Under the pieces are notes generated by a model that was not told where the DNA came from, ran no database searches, and saw only the letters and a list, made by a program, of their open reading frames with translations. From an uncultured Cohaesibacter sp. (GTDB lineage Bacteria; Pseudomonadota; Alphaproteobacteria; Rhizobiales; Cohaesibacteraceae), in the NCBI RefSeq assembly GCF_963662805.1, contig NZ_OY759869.1:302001-366000 (forward strand): 64,000 nt of DNA, in the 5' to 3' direction. Of this stretch, positions 16,174 to 24,387 are shown piece after piece. Numbering within the stretch: position 1 is the first letter of the stretch; each line of letters starts with the position of its first letter. The position numbers and the translations under genes are program-made.

Positions 16174-19122
16174 TCAGAACACAAAGCGGGCCTTGAGGGA
16201 GGCGGTGACGCCTTCGCGCTTGCCGAGATAGCCCTGAACACCAAAGTCGAGCGCGAAGGGGAAGTCGTCGGCCGGGGTGAGTGTTACGCCAATCTCGCCG
16301 ATGCCGGTGGTGCCCTCAAAGCTCGGGGCCTCGATGGGCAGGCCGCTGGTGAAGGCCTTTGCTTCACCGTCGAACTCATGCTCAAGCGCCGCGCCGGTGT
16401 AGAAAGCCACACGGTCTGACCAGTCATAGCTCACCCGTGCTCCAGCCCGAACCCGGCTTTGAGATCACATCGTCAAAAGTGATCCTGTCTCCTGCTGCAA
16501 GGGTCACGCTGTCGCCGCCCTGATGGCTGAGGAAATATTTGCCAAAAACATCAAGGGTCGTCTGTTCCCCAAGTGACCAGACATAGCCTGCACCAAGATG
16601 CATTGCCGTAGTAGGCGGCCTCGGTCTCATAACTCGCGGTGAGACCGGAGGTGGCCACATAGCTATTGCTGATCCGCCCGGCGCGAAGGCTGCCCTCAAA
16701 GTAGCCATGCCCCAAGGCCTCTTCGGCCAGATCGAAACGCCCCGAGCAGGCCGCCGCCGACATAGTGGCTGTTGCCCTTGCCGAGCACGATTGTGCCGGA
16801 CGCATTGTTGTAGGTCTCATAGGTTCCGCGGCCATATTCGCCAAAGGCCCCCAGCATGAGCCGACCCGCCGCGAAATTGGCGTCGCCCGCGACACCCATC
16901 ATCACCGAGATACTATCCACATCGACGTGCGAGCCGGTGTGGAAACGGCTGCTGCCGCCGGAGAGGGCTCCAAAGCCCGCGCCGTTCGTGCCTGCGCCAT
17001 CAATGGCGGCTCTGGCCTCGTTGATGCCTTCGTTGGCAATGGTGTCAGAGCTCTGGTTGAGGAGGGCCGAGTTGGCGGCAAATCCTTCAGACAGGGACTT
17101 GCTTTCTTCCGTGGCACTCTCTGATGTGATCGTTGCGATCAGGCTGTTAGTTGCAGAGACAGTTTCGAGATCGATCCCATATTCGCGGGTTGCACCTGCA
17201 CTGATGCTGGCGTTCTCCTGAGTGAGATTGTCGGTCGTCAGGGTGCCGGAACTGGTCACAAGCGTGATCTCGTCGCCAATGGCGAAGGATGCCTCACCGC
17301 TGACACCGACCTCGACGGAACTGTCGGACAGATCTGCTGTGCCAAGGACCTGCAAAAGAGGGTTGGAAGCGTCTGATGCTAATAGGTTTTTCTGATGTAC
17401 CTGAAAAGCTGACTGCTGCGCCATTGGTTACAAGATCGCCATCCCAGACAGCGGATGCACTCGTAGCCTGAATGGTCAGGACAGAGGTGCTGGCAAGTGC
17501 GAAAATGCCCGTTTGCGGAGAAGGTTGTCTCGCCATAAAGCTCAAGTGCCGATGCGGCAAGATCGCTCTGAAGCGACAGCGCGCCGGACTGCACCGAGAC
17601 AGAGCCAAGAGATGTGGCTCCGTTGTCCAGTATCAAAGTTCCAGATCCGGTCTTGGCGAGCTGGCCGTCTCCGGAGAGAGCGATCGTCAGCGTGCCCGAT
17701 CCATCGATCTCGAATATGGCGTCCTTGGCGACTGTGATGTCAGTCGTTGTCGAAAGGCTCGAAAGAGCGCTCGACAGCGTGCCTTCCTCGATTGTCGTTG
17801 CACCGGTGTAGGTGTTGGACCCGCTGAGTGTCAGGGTCCCCGATCCGGTCTTGATGAGGTCCCCGGTGCCGCTGATCATGCTGGTGACAGTTACGTCATT
17901 TGCATAGGTGTTGAAAGTGGTGCCAGCCTCAGAGCTACCTGACGGAGTTGTGTCGATCTCTGTGGCGTCGAGAGTGCCGCTGTAGCCGAAATTGATGAAC
18001 TGAAAATTGGAAAGGGTGCCGGAAATGCTAACGGTTTGATCGAGGATTGTCAGCTCATTGTCCGTAAAGCTGTCGTAGCCCAGATCCATAATCCATGCCA
18101 CCAACGACCGAGCTGACCTTGGCCGTTCCTGACAGAGTAATGCTGTTCCCGGTTGTATTGCCAGCAAGGGATATGCTGCCATAGACGGTACGCGACAATT
18201 CCCCTCCGGATATCACGACAGTGTTGTTTGTGGCAGCTCCGCCTTCAGCAAACGCAGCATAGATATCTCCGGTGATCGTGCCGCCAGTGATAGTTATGCT
18301 GTTGCCTGTCGCGCCTTCTGACCCACCAGCATATGCACCCATCACGGAGGTGTCCACAGTTCCGCCAGTGATGGTGACGCTGTTGCCTGTCGCTGCACCT
18401 GATAACGAAATGCCGCCATAAACAGTGTCGAAAATCTGGCCGTTGTTGATTGTGACACTATTGTTGATGGCATCTCCCGAATCAGATTGCCCACCATAAA
18501 TTCTGTCTTCGAACCGCCCATCGTTAATGATCACGCTATTGGACATCGCGTCACCTGCCGCGGTATATCCGCCATAAATCCTTGAAGAGGCCAATCCATC
18601 ATCAATGGTTATGCTGTTGTTTTGGGTGTCACCATTCTCCGAATAGCCACCATAAAGCCGGCTGTCCAGCATGCCAGAGATCACGTGGATGCTGTTGTTG
18701 CGGACCGTTGTGCCTGCGCCATCAGACCAGGCACCGTAGATGTCTCCTTCCATCAGGACGGTGTCGATAGTCACGTTGTTGTTTTCGACGATGGTGCCTT
18801 CATCCGACGTGTAGGCACCATAGGTGCTCCCCCTCACATCTCCGTTGGGTTCCGTTACGGTGATGGTATTGTCCGAGGCCGCACCGTCATGGTTTGATTG
18901 TGGGTCGCCACCATCCGTGCTGTTGCCAAAGACGTCTCCGATCAGCAGGTTTGTTATGGTGAAGTCACCTGCATTCGCCTGCGACACATTGCCCGGGCAT
19001 AAGAGGGATAGTGACAGGGCGATTGCGGTCCCTGCCATCAGGATTGAGCGGTGTTGGGGAAGGGAGTGCGACGTGCACCTGCTCGCGCCAGCATGCTTGG
19101 AAGATGCGAGGGAATGAGGCAT
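16174..19122 (-). pseudogene. Type V autotransporter adhesin with six +1 frameshifts
   Basis: Read across frames this is one autotransporter of about 980 residues. From 19122: signal peptide (hydrophobic core IALSLSLLCPG, then NVSQANA), a beta-helix passenger of about ten 25-residue repeats (to about 18110), a passenger-associated segment TGSGTLTLSGSNTYTGATT (about 17830), and an outer-membrane beta-barrel ending in the expected terminal Phe (SLKARFVF, stop at 16174). The frame changes near 18080, 17505, 17389, 16741, 16600 and 16445. Each is repaired by removing one base, mostly in G, A or T runs. As given, only about 345 residues of passenger would be made and nothing could be exported to the surface. 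Either a decaying gene or local consensus errors. It is convergent with the LysR gene, 9 bp apart. Confidence 0.8.
18110..18900 (-). repeat. Tandem beta-helix repeats in autotransporter passenger
   Basis: About ten imperfect repeats of 24-27 codons with the consensus IYGGxSxxGxAxxNSxTIxxG. Examples are RLYGGYSENGDTQNNSITID, RIYGGYTAAGDAMSNSVIIN and TVYGGISLSGAATGNSVTIT. Asn-Ser and Tyr-Gly-Gly positions are kept, as in stacked rungs of a right-handed beta-helix with Asn ladders. At DNA level the copies differ enough to be old duplications. Confidence 0.75.
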
Positions 19123-19903
19123 GGCGCTAAACTTTCACTTGGTCTTGGTCTTTTGGGTCTTGGTCTTCAGAATCGTTCATTTGCGGAGCACATTGGGCAG
19201 AAATGTTTCAGTCGAGACATATGGTTCGCAACGGGTCAAAAGGTCGCTGACATTTGTGACAGGGCATCTCTGGCTGTTCATATCGACAAGCGCGGGGGAA
19301 AGTGGTATTGAGCCAATCTGTGCGGCTGGACGAGAGGGTCTTGGCGGCTTAAGGTCGGCGGACTTAAATTTGGGGAGCCAAAGCGGTTGCCATCTTTTTT
19401 CAGAGTTAATTCATTTGCACGACCAGACGTATTTTAACCGGATTTATGGCAAGGCACGAAACATCGGTGCCACCCATGTGTTGTCAGCAGTCATTGCGGC
19501 TCAATATGCAATTCGGGCGTCATCGAAAAAGGGGGCGAAATCCTCATTTCCGCTCAGTGTCAGGGCTCATCTTAAGGCGCTTAAAAACAAATGGCCGAAG
19601 GCCTGTGGGGCGGACTCGATCGAAGAGGCCGCAGCAGGGCTCGATGAAGGGACGGAAGGCAGATTCTCTCGGAGATCTGACCATTCCAACGAAGTCGAAG
19701 AATTAGCCAAGCTGTGGGCGCTCGATGCCTCAAGAGACTATGAAGTCAGACTGCAGCGCTGCTATGAGAAGCGGTTCAACTGTGGACCGTTTGCCAAATT
19801 CTGCCTGAGGAGCCTTGATCAGCTGCGCGGAAGGCGAAACCCGTCTTCTCCTCTGTTGCCAACTCATCGCCCGTCTCAGGCGGACGGGATAACGCGCGCG
19901 GTG

Positions 19904-20467
19904 ATGGAGAGATATCTATCTCTAACCCCACCTGCTTTCCGGTCCGCAAAGGTTCAGGTCCTGTTTGTCCGGGACCATTTCGCCGACGCCGCCGAGCTGG
20001 CGGCACGGACAATACACGACAGCTGCTATAAAGACGCGGTTTTCGTCATTGACCCGGAAGGGATTGAGGCCTTTAACGGCAATTCCGATCCGACAAACAA
20101 TGGACCCGGCATTGCAACGGTCAAGGCTCCGCAGGCAGTTTGCTATCGACCGGGCTTTCATCGCTATGGCCTGCCGGGTGGGCATGAGGCGTTCCGACAG
20201 GACATAGACTGCGTTGTCGTTCGGGGCGGCATGGAGGGCGACGACTATGGAATGCACTATGTGAATCTGCATCGTGGTGGTATCAATGGAACCTCGTCCG
20301 AAGGGTGCCTCACCATCCCGCCCAACCAATGGTATGAGTTTCACGCGCTGGTCAACGGTCTGCTCGAGACATACGATCAGCAAGTCTTTTACGTCACCAT
20401 CGTCGATCATCAGGCCGCCGTGTTGATTGCCAAGGATATGGGTGCCGAAGCAAACTCTGCCCATTGA
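19904..20467 (+). CDS. L,D-transpeptidase-like protein (start uncertain)
   Basis: A 187-residue protein from the ATG at 19904; the frame is open back to 19121, but that upstream part overlaps the autotransporter start on the other strand and has no recognisable domain. The C-terminal region shows VQVLFVRDHFADA, VFVIDPEGIEAFNGNSDPT, IATVKAPQAVCYRPGFHRYG and, most tellingly, YVNLHRGGINGTSSEGCLTI followed by PPNQW. The His...Ser-x-Gly-Cys arrangement resembles the catalytic site of L,D-transpeptidases and a related family found in phage and bacterial cell-wall proteins, suggesting peptidoglycan cross-linking or remodelling. No signal peptide is seen at the 19904 start, so location is unknown. 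No clear ribosome-binding site supports any start. Confidence 0.5.
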   Translation: MERYLSLTPPAFRSAKVQVLFVRDHFADAAELAARTIHDSCYKDAVFVIDPEGIEAFNGNSDPTNNGPGIATVKAPQAVCYRPGFHRYGLPGGHEAFRQDIDCVVVRGGMEGDDYGMHYVNLHRGGINGTSSEGCLTIPPNQWYEFHALVNGLLETYDQQVFYVTIVDHQAAVLIAKDMGAEANSAH

Positions 20468-20556
20468 TGCAAGGCGGCTGAAGGCAGAAGACCTGCACGA
20501 CCGCCTGCCGCCCGCCACAAATTTTCTCCATCCCATCCATAACAAGCGAAACACGA

Positions 20557-21429
20557 ATGCCTCTCCTTCCCGACAGTCTCAGCGCCGAGCAGCGCGGCAG
20601 CCTTTTCATGATCCTCGCCATGGCTGGATTTTCTCTTGAAGACATGTTGCTGAAGCGGGTGATGGCACAGGTACCGGTCGGCGAAGTGCTGGTTCTGTTC
20701 GGGCTCGGTGGCATGCTGGTTTTCGCGTGGATGGCACAGCGTCAGCAGCAGGCAATCTTCGCCCCAGGCCTGTTCAAGCCGACGCTTGCTCTCAGGTCGC
20801 TTTGCGAGATTGCCGGTCGGGTTTTCTATGCTCTTGCCATTGCCCTGACGCCGCTCTCGAGTGCTTCTGCGATCTTGCAGGCGACGCCTCTGGTGGTCGC
20901 CGTTGGCGCGGTTATTTTCTTTCACGAAAAGGTCGGGCCCCGACGTTGGACGGCCATACTGATCGGCTTTCTTGGGGTGCTGCTCATTCTTCGCCCCGGC
21001 TTCGAGGGCTTCGAGCCAGCCTCGATTTTTGCCGTGCTCGGCACGCTGGGCTTTGCCGGGCGGGATCTTGGCTCTCGCGCCGCGCCACCTTCGATGTCCA
21101 ACGCCCAGCTTGGGGTCTATGGCTTTCTGATGCTGATCATTTCCGGCGCCGTCTTGCTCGCCATCACCGGCGGGGCCACCGTGCCCGACGGGCCAGCCTT
21201 CGGCCAATTGCTGGTGGCCATCGGGTTTGGCGTTCTGGCCTACAATTCGCTTTCGGTCGCGATGCGGTCCGGGGCGATTTCAGTGGTTGCTCCCTTCCGC
21301 TACACGAGATTGATCTTCGCCATGCTGCTGGGCATGCTGGTCTTTGCCGAGCGGCCCGACGGCTTCACATTGCTTGGCAATGCCATCATCGTGCTGAGTG
21401 GTCTCTACACGCTCTATCGCAGCCGCTAA
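20557..21429 (+). CDS. EamA/DMT-family transporter
   Basis: A 290-residue inner-membrane protein with ten hydrophobic segments in two EamA repeats. The first repeat has FMILAMAGFSLEDMLLKRVM and ALIPL-like TPLSSASAILQATPLVVAVG; the second ends VVAPFRYTRLIFAMLLGMLV and LGNAIIVLSGLYTLYRSR, the usual C terminus of S-adenosylmethionine/riboflavin-type DMT exporters of alphaproteobacteria. Members export or import amino acids, nucleosides or drugs; the substrate here is unknown. It lies alone, 89 bp behind the L,D-transpeptidase-like gene. Confidence 0.85.
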   Translation: MPLLPDSLSAEQRGSLFMILAMAGFSLEDMLLKRVMAQVPVGEVLVLFGLGGMLVFAWMAQRQQQAIFAPGLFKPTLALRSLCEIAGRVFYALAIALTPLSSASAILQATPLVVAVGAVIFFHEKVGPRRWTAILIGFLGVLLILRPGFEGFEPASIFAVLGTLGFAGRDLGSRAAPPSMSNAQLGVYGFLMLIISGAVLLAITGGATVPDGPAFGQLLVAIGFGVLAYNSLSVAMRSGAISVVAPFRYTRLIFAMLLGMLVFAERPDGFTLLGNAIIVLSGLYTLYRSR

Positions 21430-21529
21430 CCCTATCCTCACTTGCAATGCGTCGTCCTGTGATCATCCGACAGGCGATCTCCCCTCGCGCTCGGGATTAA
21501 GTGAGCAGGGTGGGGAAGGGGGGGCGATT

Positions 21530-21701
21530 TATCTATGATATTAGATCTGTGAATCCAAATAAAGGAATATATTCCTTAGATTTAATAATTTTATTTTCTC
21601 TATTTTGTTTGATCTGTGTTGTATATTTTGAATTTTGTGTTGATAATATGTAATTTTATTTTTACCAATTTTATTGGTTTCAATTATATAATTTTAATGT
21701 C
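21530..21701. other. Very AT-rich intergenic stretch
   Basis: About 170 bp consisting mostly of A and T (for example TTTAATAATTTTATTTTCTC), in sharp contrast to the surrounding GC-rich genes. It ends at the GTG of the C5-epimerase-like gene and must hold its promoter. AT-rich DNA ahead of a surface-polysaccharide gene is a common mark of acquired DNA and a likely target of H-NS-like silencers; no repeat or integrase marks the edge. Confidence 0.6.
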
Positions 21702-23234
21702 GTGATTTTTGTTGAATTTATATTATTCTTTGTTGCCATTTTGTGTCTGATTTGGTGCAAGATGCTGTTGGCGCGGTTTGGGCGAGTTTATTTCAGGATG
21801 AATGACGTTTTTTCATTGCAGGGGGCTGTTACACTCACTCCGGTTCAACCTCCACAAAAGCTGAGAGCCAAAATTGCTCGATGCGTGAAAGTCGGCACAA
21901 AAGACGTCTATTCTCATGGCGACATTGACCGAACCATGCTCGTCTATCATCCCAAAGCTGCCGTGATAAAGGACTGGCTACCCTACTACGAGTACTATGC
22001 TTTGAAAACGAAATCGAAGCATGTCATCCACCCTATGGCAATGGGACGGTACCTCAAGGAAAATGCCCTTGCTCCGGTATCTGGCGAGATTGTTGAGGCT
22101 GTTTTGTCCATTTCGCGAAAATTGCCCAATGGAGGGTTGGCTTGGTACTACCCGCCTCACTACAATGTTTCCAGAATGCTTGGAGGGAAGCTGAAGTATA
22201 GCTCCATTTCTCAGGGAACCATCATTGCGGGCCTGACCGAGATGGCCAAACAGGGTGTTGTGGACCAGTCTCTACCGAGACGTGCCTTTGATGCCCTACT
22301 TTGGCCTTTTGAAAAAGGCGGCGTGAACCTTGCCAACAAGGCAGTTCTTGAAATGCCTTCTTTTGCTGGTCCTCCCGAGATCATTCTCAACGGTTGGATC
22401 GATGCCATTATACATATCAATGATTATGCTACTTGGTCGAACGATGATGATGCGCGAGAGTTTGCGAAGGACAATGTGCTTTTTCTGTCCCAGATCATTC
22501 AGAATTTTGATTGCGGTGAAATGGGCATTAGCCGCTATTCTGATCTTTGTCCCTATCGGACTAAGATATATCTGGCGTCACCTGATGATGTTCCTTCCTT
22601 GCAGATTCTCTATCGACCGAAATTTGATGGATTGCCAACGATAAAGGTCATTCCGCAATTCACTCAAGATCCTGACAGTTTTTCGGCTTATGACAATCAG
22701 ATTTTTCGCCAAAATGGGAAGATCGCGCATGTCTGGCTTTCGATGTCGCAATTGTACGAGACGTTCGTTTGCAGTTCATCAAAACAAATGCGGCTTACGG
22801 TTTCGATCGGCGAGTTGAACAGAACATCGACGGGCCCTGGGCTTGGTGGTGAGCTGAAAGAGTATGAAAGCACCGAGTTTGATGGGGGGCGATATGTTCA
22901 TCTTCCTCATGATGATGGATTTGTCTGCGGTTACCCGACAAATTTCTCCAAAGGAGGAACGCATAATTATTATCATGCGTATCATGTCGTGGGTGTGCTT
23001 TTGCTGGCCTTCGCGGACTTGGTTGGCCCCGAGCAAAAATTGAAATTGATCAGGTGGGCTTTAAAGTGGCGCGATGACTACGACCGGATCATTCGGGAAG
23101 AAGAGTTGAGTTTCAGGCCTCTGCAGGACATGTTGAGCGATATCAACGCCAACAAGTCTTCCATCGAGTTTCCTGACTATCAAAATCTGGAACTTCTTGC
23201 TCGCCAGTCGATAGCAGCTGCTTCTCCTGCTTAA
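21702..23234 (+). CDS. D-glucuronyl C5-epimerase-like protein, membrane-anchored
   Basis: A 510-residue protein with one N-terminal hydrophobic segment (about residues 3-22) and no signal cleavage motif, so probably anchored in the inner membrane with the enzyme outside. The C-terminal half resembles the heparosan/D-glucuronyl C5-epimerase catalytic domain (pfam06662 type): LAWYYPPHYNV, YSSISQGTIIAGLTEMA, FEKGGVNLANK, PPEIILNGWIDAIIHINDYA and FDCGEMGISRYSDL keep the family order (SQG...; LNG...; G-x-S-x-Y). Tyrosine residues in these motifs are catalytic in the family. GTG at 21702 is the only start that keeps the membrane segment. Base composition is lower in GC than its neighbours. It converges with a UDP-ManNAc3NAcA operon, so its uronate target may be that polymer (inference). 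Confidence 0.7.
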   Translation: MIFVEFILFFVAILCLIWCKMLLARFGRVYFRMNDVFSLQGAVTLTPVQPPQKLRAKIARCVKVGTKDVYSHGDIDRTMLVYHPKAAVIKDWLPYYEYYALKTKSKHVIHPMAMGRYLKENALAPVSGEIVEAVLSISRKLPNGGLAWYYPPHYNVSRMLGGKLKYSSISQGTIIAGLTEMAKQGVVDQSLPRRAFDALLWPFEKGGVNLANKAVLEMPSFAGPPEIILNGWIDAIIHINDYATWSNDDDAREFAKDNVLFLSQIIQNFDCGEMGISRYSDLCPYRTKIYLASPDDVPSLQILYRPKFDGLPTIKVIPQFTQDPDSFSAYDNQIFRQNGKIAHVWLSMSQLYETFVCSSSKQMRLTVSIGELNRTSTGPGLGGELKEYESTEFDGGRYVHLPHDDGFVCGYPTNFSKGGTHNYYHAYHVVGVLLLAFADLVGPEQKLKLIRWALKWRDDYDRIIREEELSFRPLQDMLSDINANKSSIEFPDYQNLELLARQSIAAASPA

Positions 23235-23292
23235 ACAAGCGGTCACGTTGCCGCGATGTGCGGTATTGACGAACAACTCGAGCATCGATAGC

Positions 23293-24387
23293 TCAGGTCA
23301 GGAATTGATCAATCACGCTGGCCACCTTCTGAGAGGCCTTTCCGCCACCGTACAATGTGACGTCCTGACCCTTTGAGCGCATCGCCGCTAATGCTTCTTG
23401 GCAAATCACGTTGCCTTCTGTCGGTGGAACAAGGCGATTCCAGCCAGTGTCGATCAGTTCCACCCATTCGGTTTCATCTCTCAGAGTTACACAGGGTACC
23501 TTGTTGAAATAGGCTTCCTTCTGTACGCCACCCGAATCCGTGACGATGGCTGATGCATGCTTCTCGAAAGCCAGCATATCGAGATAGCCAACTGGATCTA
23601 CCAGATTGAGCTGCAAAGCCAAATCCATCAGCCCGACGGCTTCCAGTCTGCTTTTTGTTCGCGGATGTAATGGTAGCAAAACAGGAATGGTTTTGTTGAG
23701 CTTGGCCAAGCCTTCAAATATTGCCTGCAATCTTGGCTCTTGATCCGTGTTCTCTTGTCGGTGGATCGTAGACAAGACGTAGTGTCCCGGCTCAAGACCG
23801 GCTCTTCTGATGCAATCCGGATGTTCTTTCAATGCCTTGCTAAACTGCAAACAGGCATCAAACATCACATCGCCAGAATATACGATTTTCGCTTCATCGA
23901 TGCCTTCTCTCAAAAGATTTTCTCTGGCTCCATTGGTCGGAACGAACAGGAGACTTGAGCAATGATCCGTCAGGATGCGATTGATTTCCTCGGGCATCCT
24001 TTTGTTGAAGGATCTCAGGCCAGATTCAATGTGAGCGATCGGGATGTGCAATTTTGATGCTGCCAGAGCGCCGGCAAGTGTCGAATTTGTGTCTCCATAT
24101 ACGAGTACCATGCGTGGCTTTTCTTGCAACAAGACAGCTTCGATATTTTCCAGCATTTGGCCGGTCATGGCTCCATGTGATCCGCCGGATATGCCGAGAT
24201 TGTAATCAGGTTTGTTAATGCCGAGTTCTTCAAAGAAAACGGCAGACATGTTGCTGTCATAGTGTTGCCCGGTATGGACAAGAATTTCTCGAAGGCCAGT
24301 CGTTCTCCTGATCTGGTTTGAAACGGGGGCGACTTTGATGAATTGAGGGCGTGCACCTACGATCGTTATGATTTTGTCGCTGTTCAT
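23293..24387 (-). CDS. wbpI: UDP-2,3-diacetamido-2,3-dideoxyglucuronate 2-epimerase (WbpI/WecB family)
   Basis: A 364-residue non-hydrolysing nucleotide-sugar 2-epimerase. The N-terminal half has TIVGARPQFIKVAPVS, ILVHTGQHYDSNMSAVFFEE, VLVYGDTNSTLAGALAASKL, IAHIESGLRSFNKRMPEEIN and RILTDH; the C-terminal half has PLHPRTKSRLE, VDPVGYLDMLAFEK and the UDP-binding DSGGVQKEAYF. These are shared by WecB and WbpI. The sequence style and the presence of wbpA, wbpB, wbpD and wbpE upstream in the same run of genes favour the WbpI reaction, conversion of UDP-GlcNAc3NAcA to UDP-ManNAc3NAcA. Its start overlaps the stop of the upstream glycosyltransferase by 4 bp. WecB activity on UDP-GlcNAc is the alternative. 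Confidence 0.88.
   Translation of the reverse strand: MNSDKIITIVGARPQFIKVAPVSNQIRRTTGLREILVHTGQHYDSNMSAVFFEELGINKPDYNLGISGGSHGAMTGQMLENIEAVLLQEKPRMVLVYGDTNSTLAGALAASKLHIPIAHIESGLRSFNKRMPEEINRILTDHCSSLLFVPTNGARENLLREGIDEAKIVYSGDVMFDACLQFSKALKEHPDCIRRAGLEPGHYVLSTIHRQENTDQEPRLQAIFEGLAKLNKTIPVLLPLHPRTKSRLEAVGLMDLALQLNLVDPVGYLDMLAFEKHASAIVTDSGGVQKEAYFNKVPCVTLRDETEWVELIDTGWNRLVPPTEGNVICQEALAAMRSKGQDVTLYGGGKASQKVASVIDQFLT

Noticed and set aside
15578..18085. Programmed ribosomal frameshifting as an explanation for the breaks
   Set aside because: Seven separate sites without a common slippery heptamer or stimulatory structure make this implausible; error or decay is simpler.
18110..18900. Tandem repeats considered as a CRISPR array
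   Set aside because: The repeats are diverged codon repeats of about 75 bp inside a reading frame, with no constant repeat and variable spacer pattern.
19121..19903. Upstream extension of the L,D-transpeptidase-like frame
   Set aside because: Begins within the start of the divergent autotransporter gene, has no ribosome-binding site and no recognisable domain; kept only as a possible extension.
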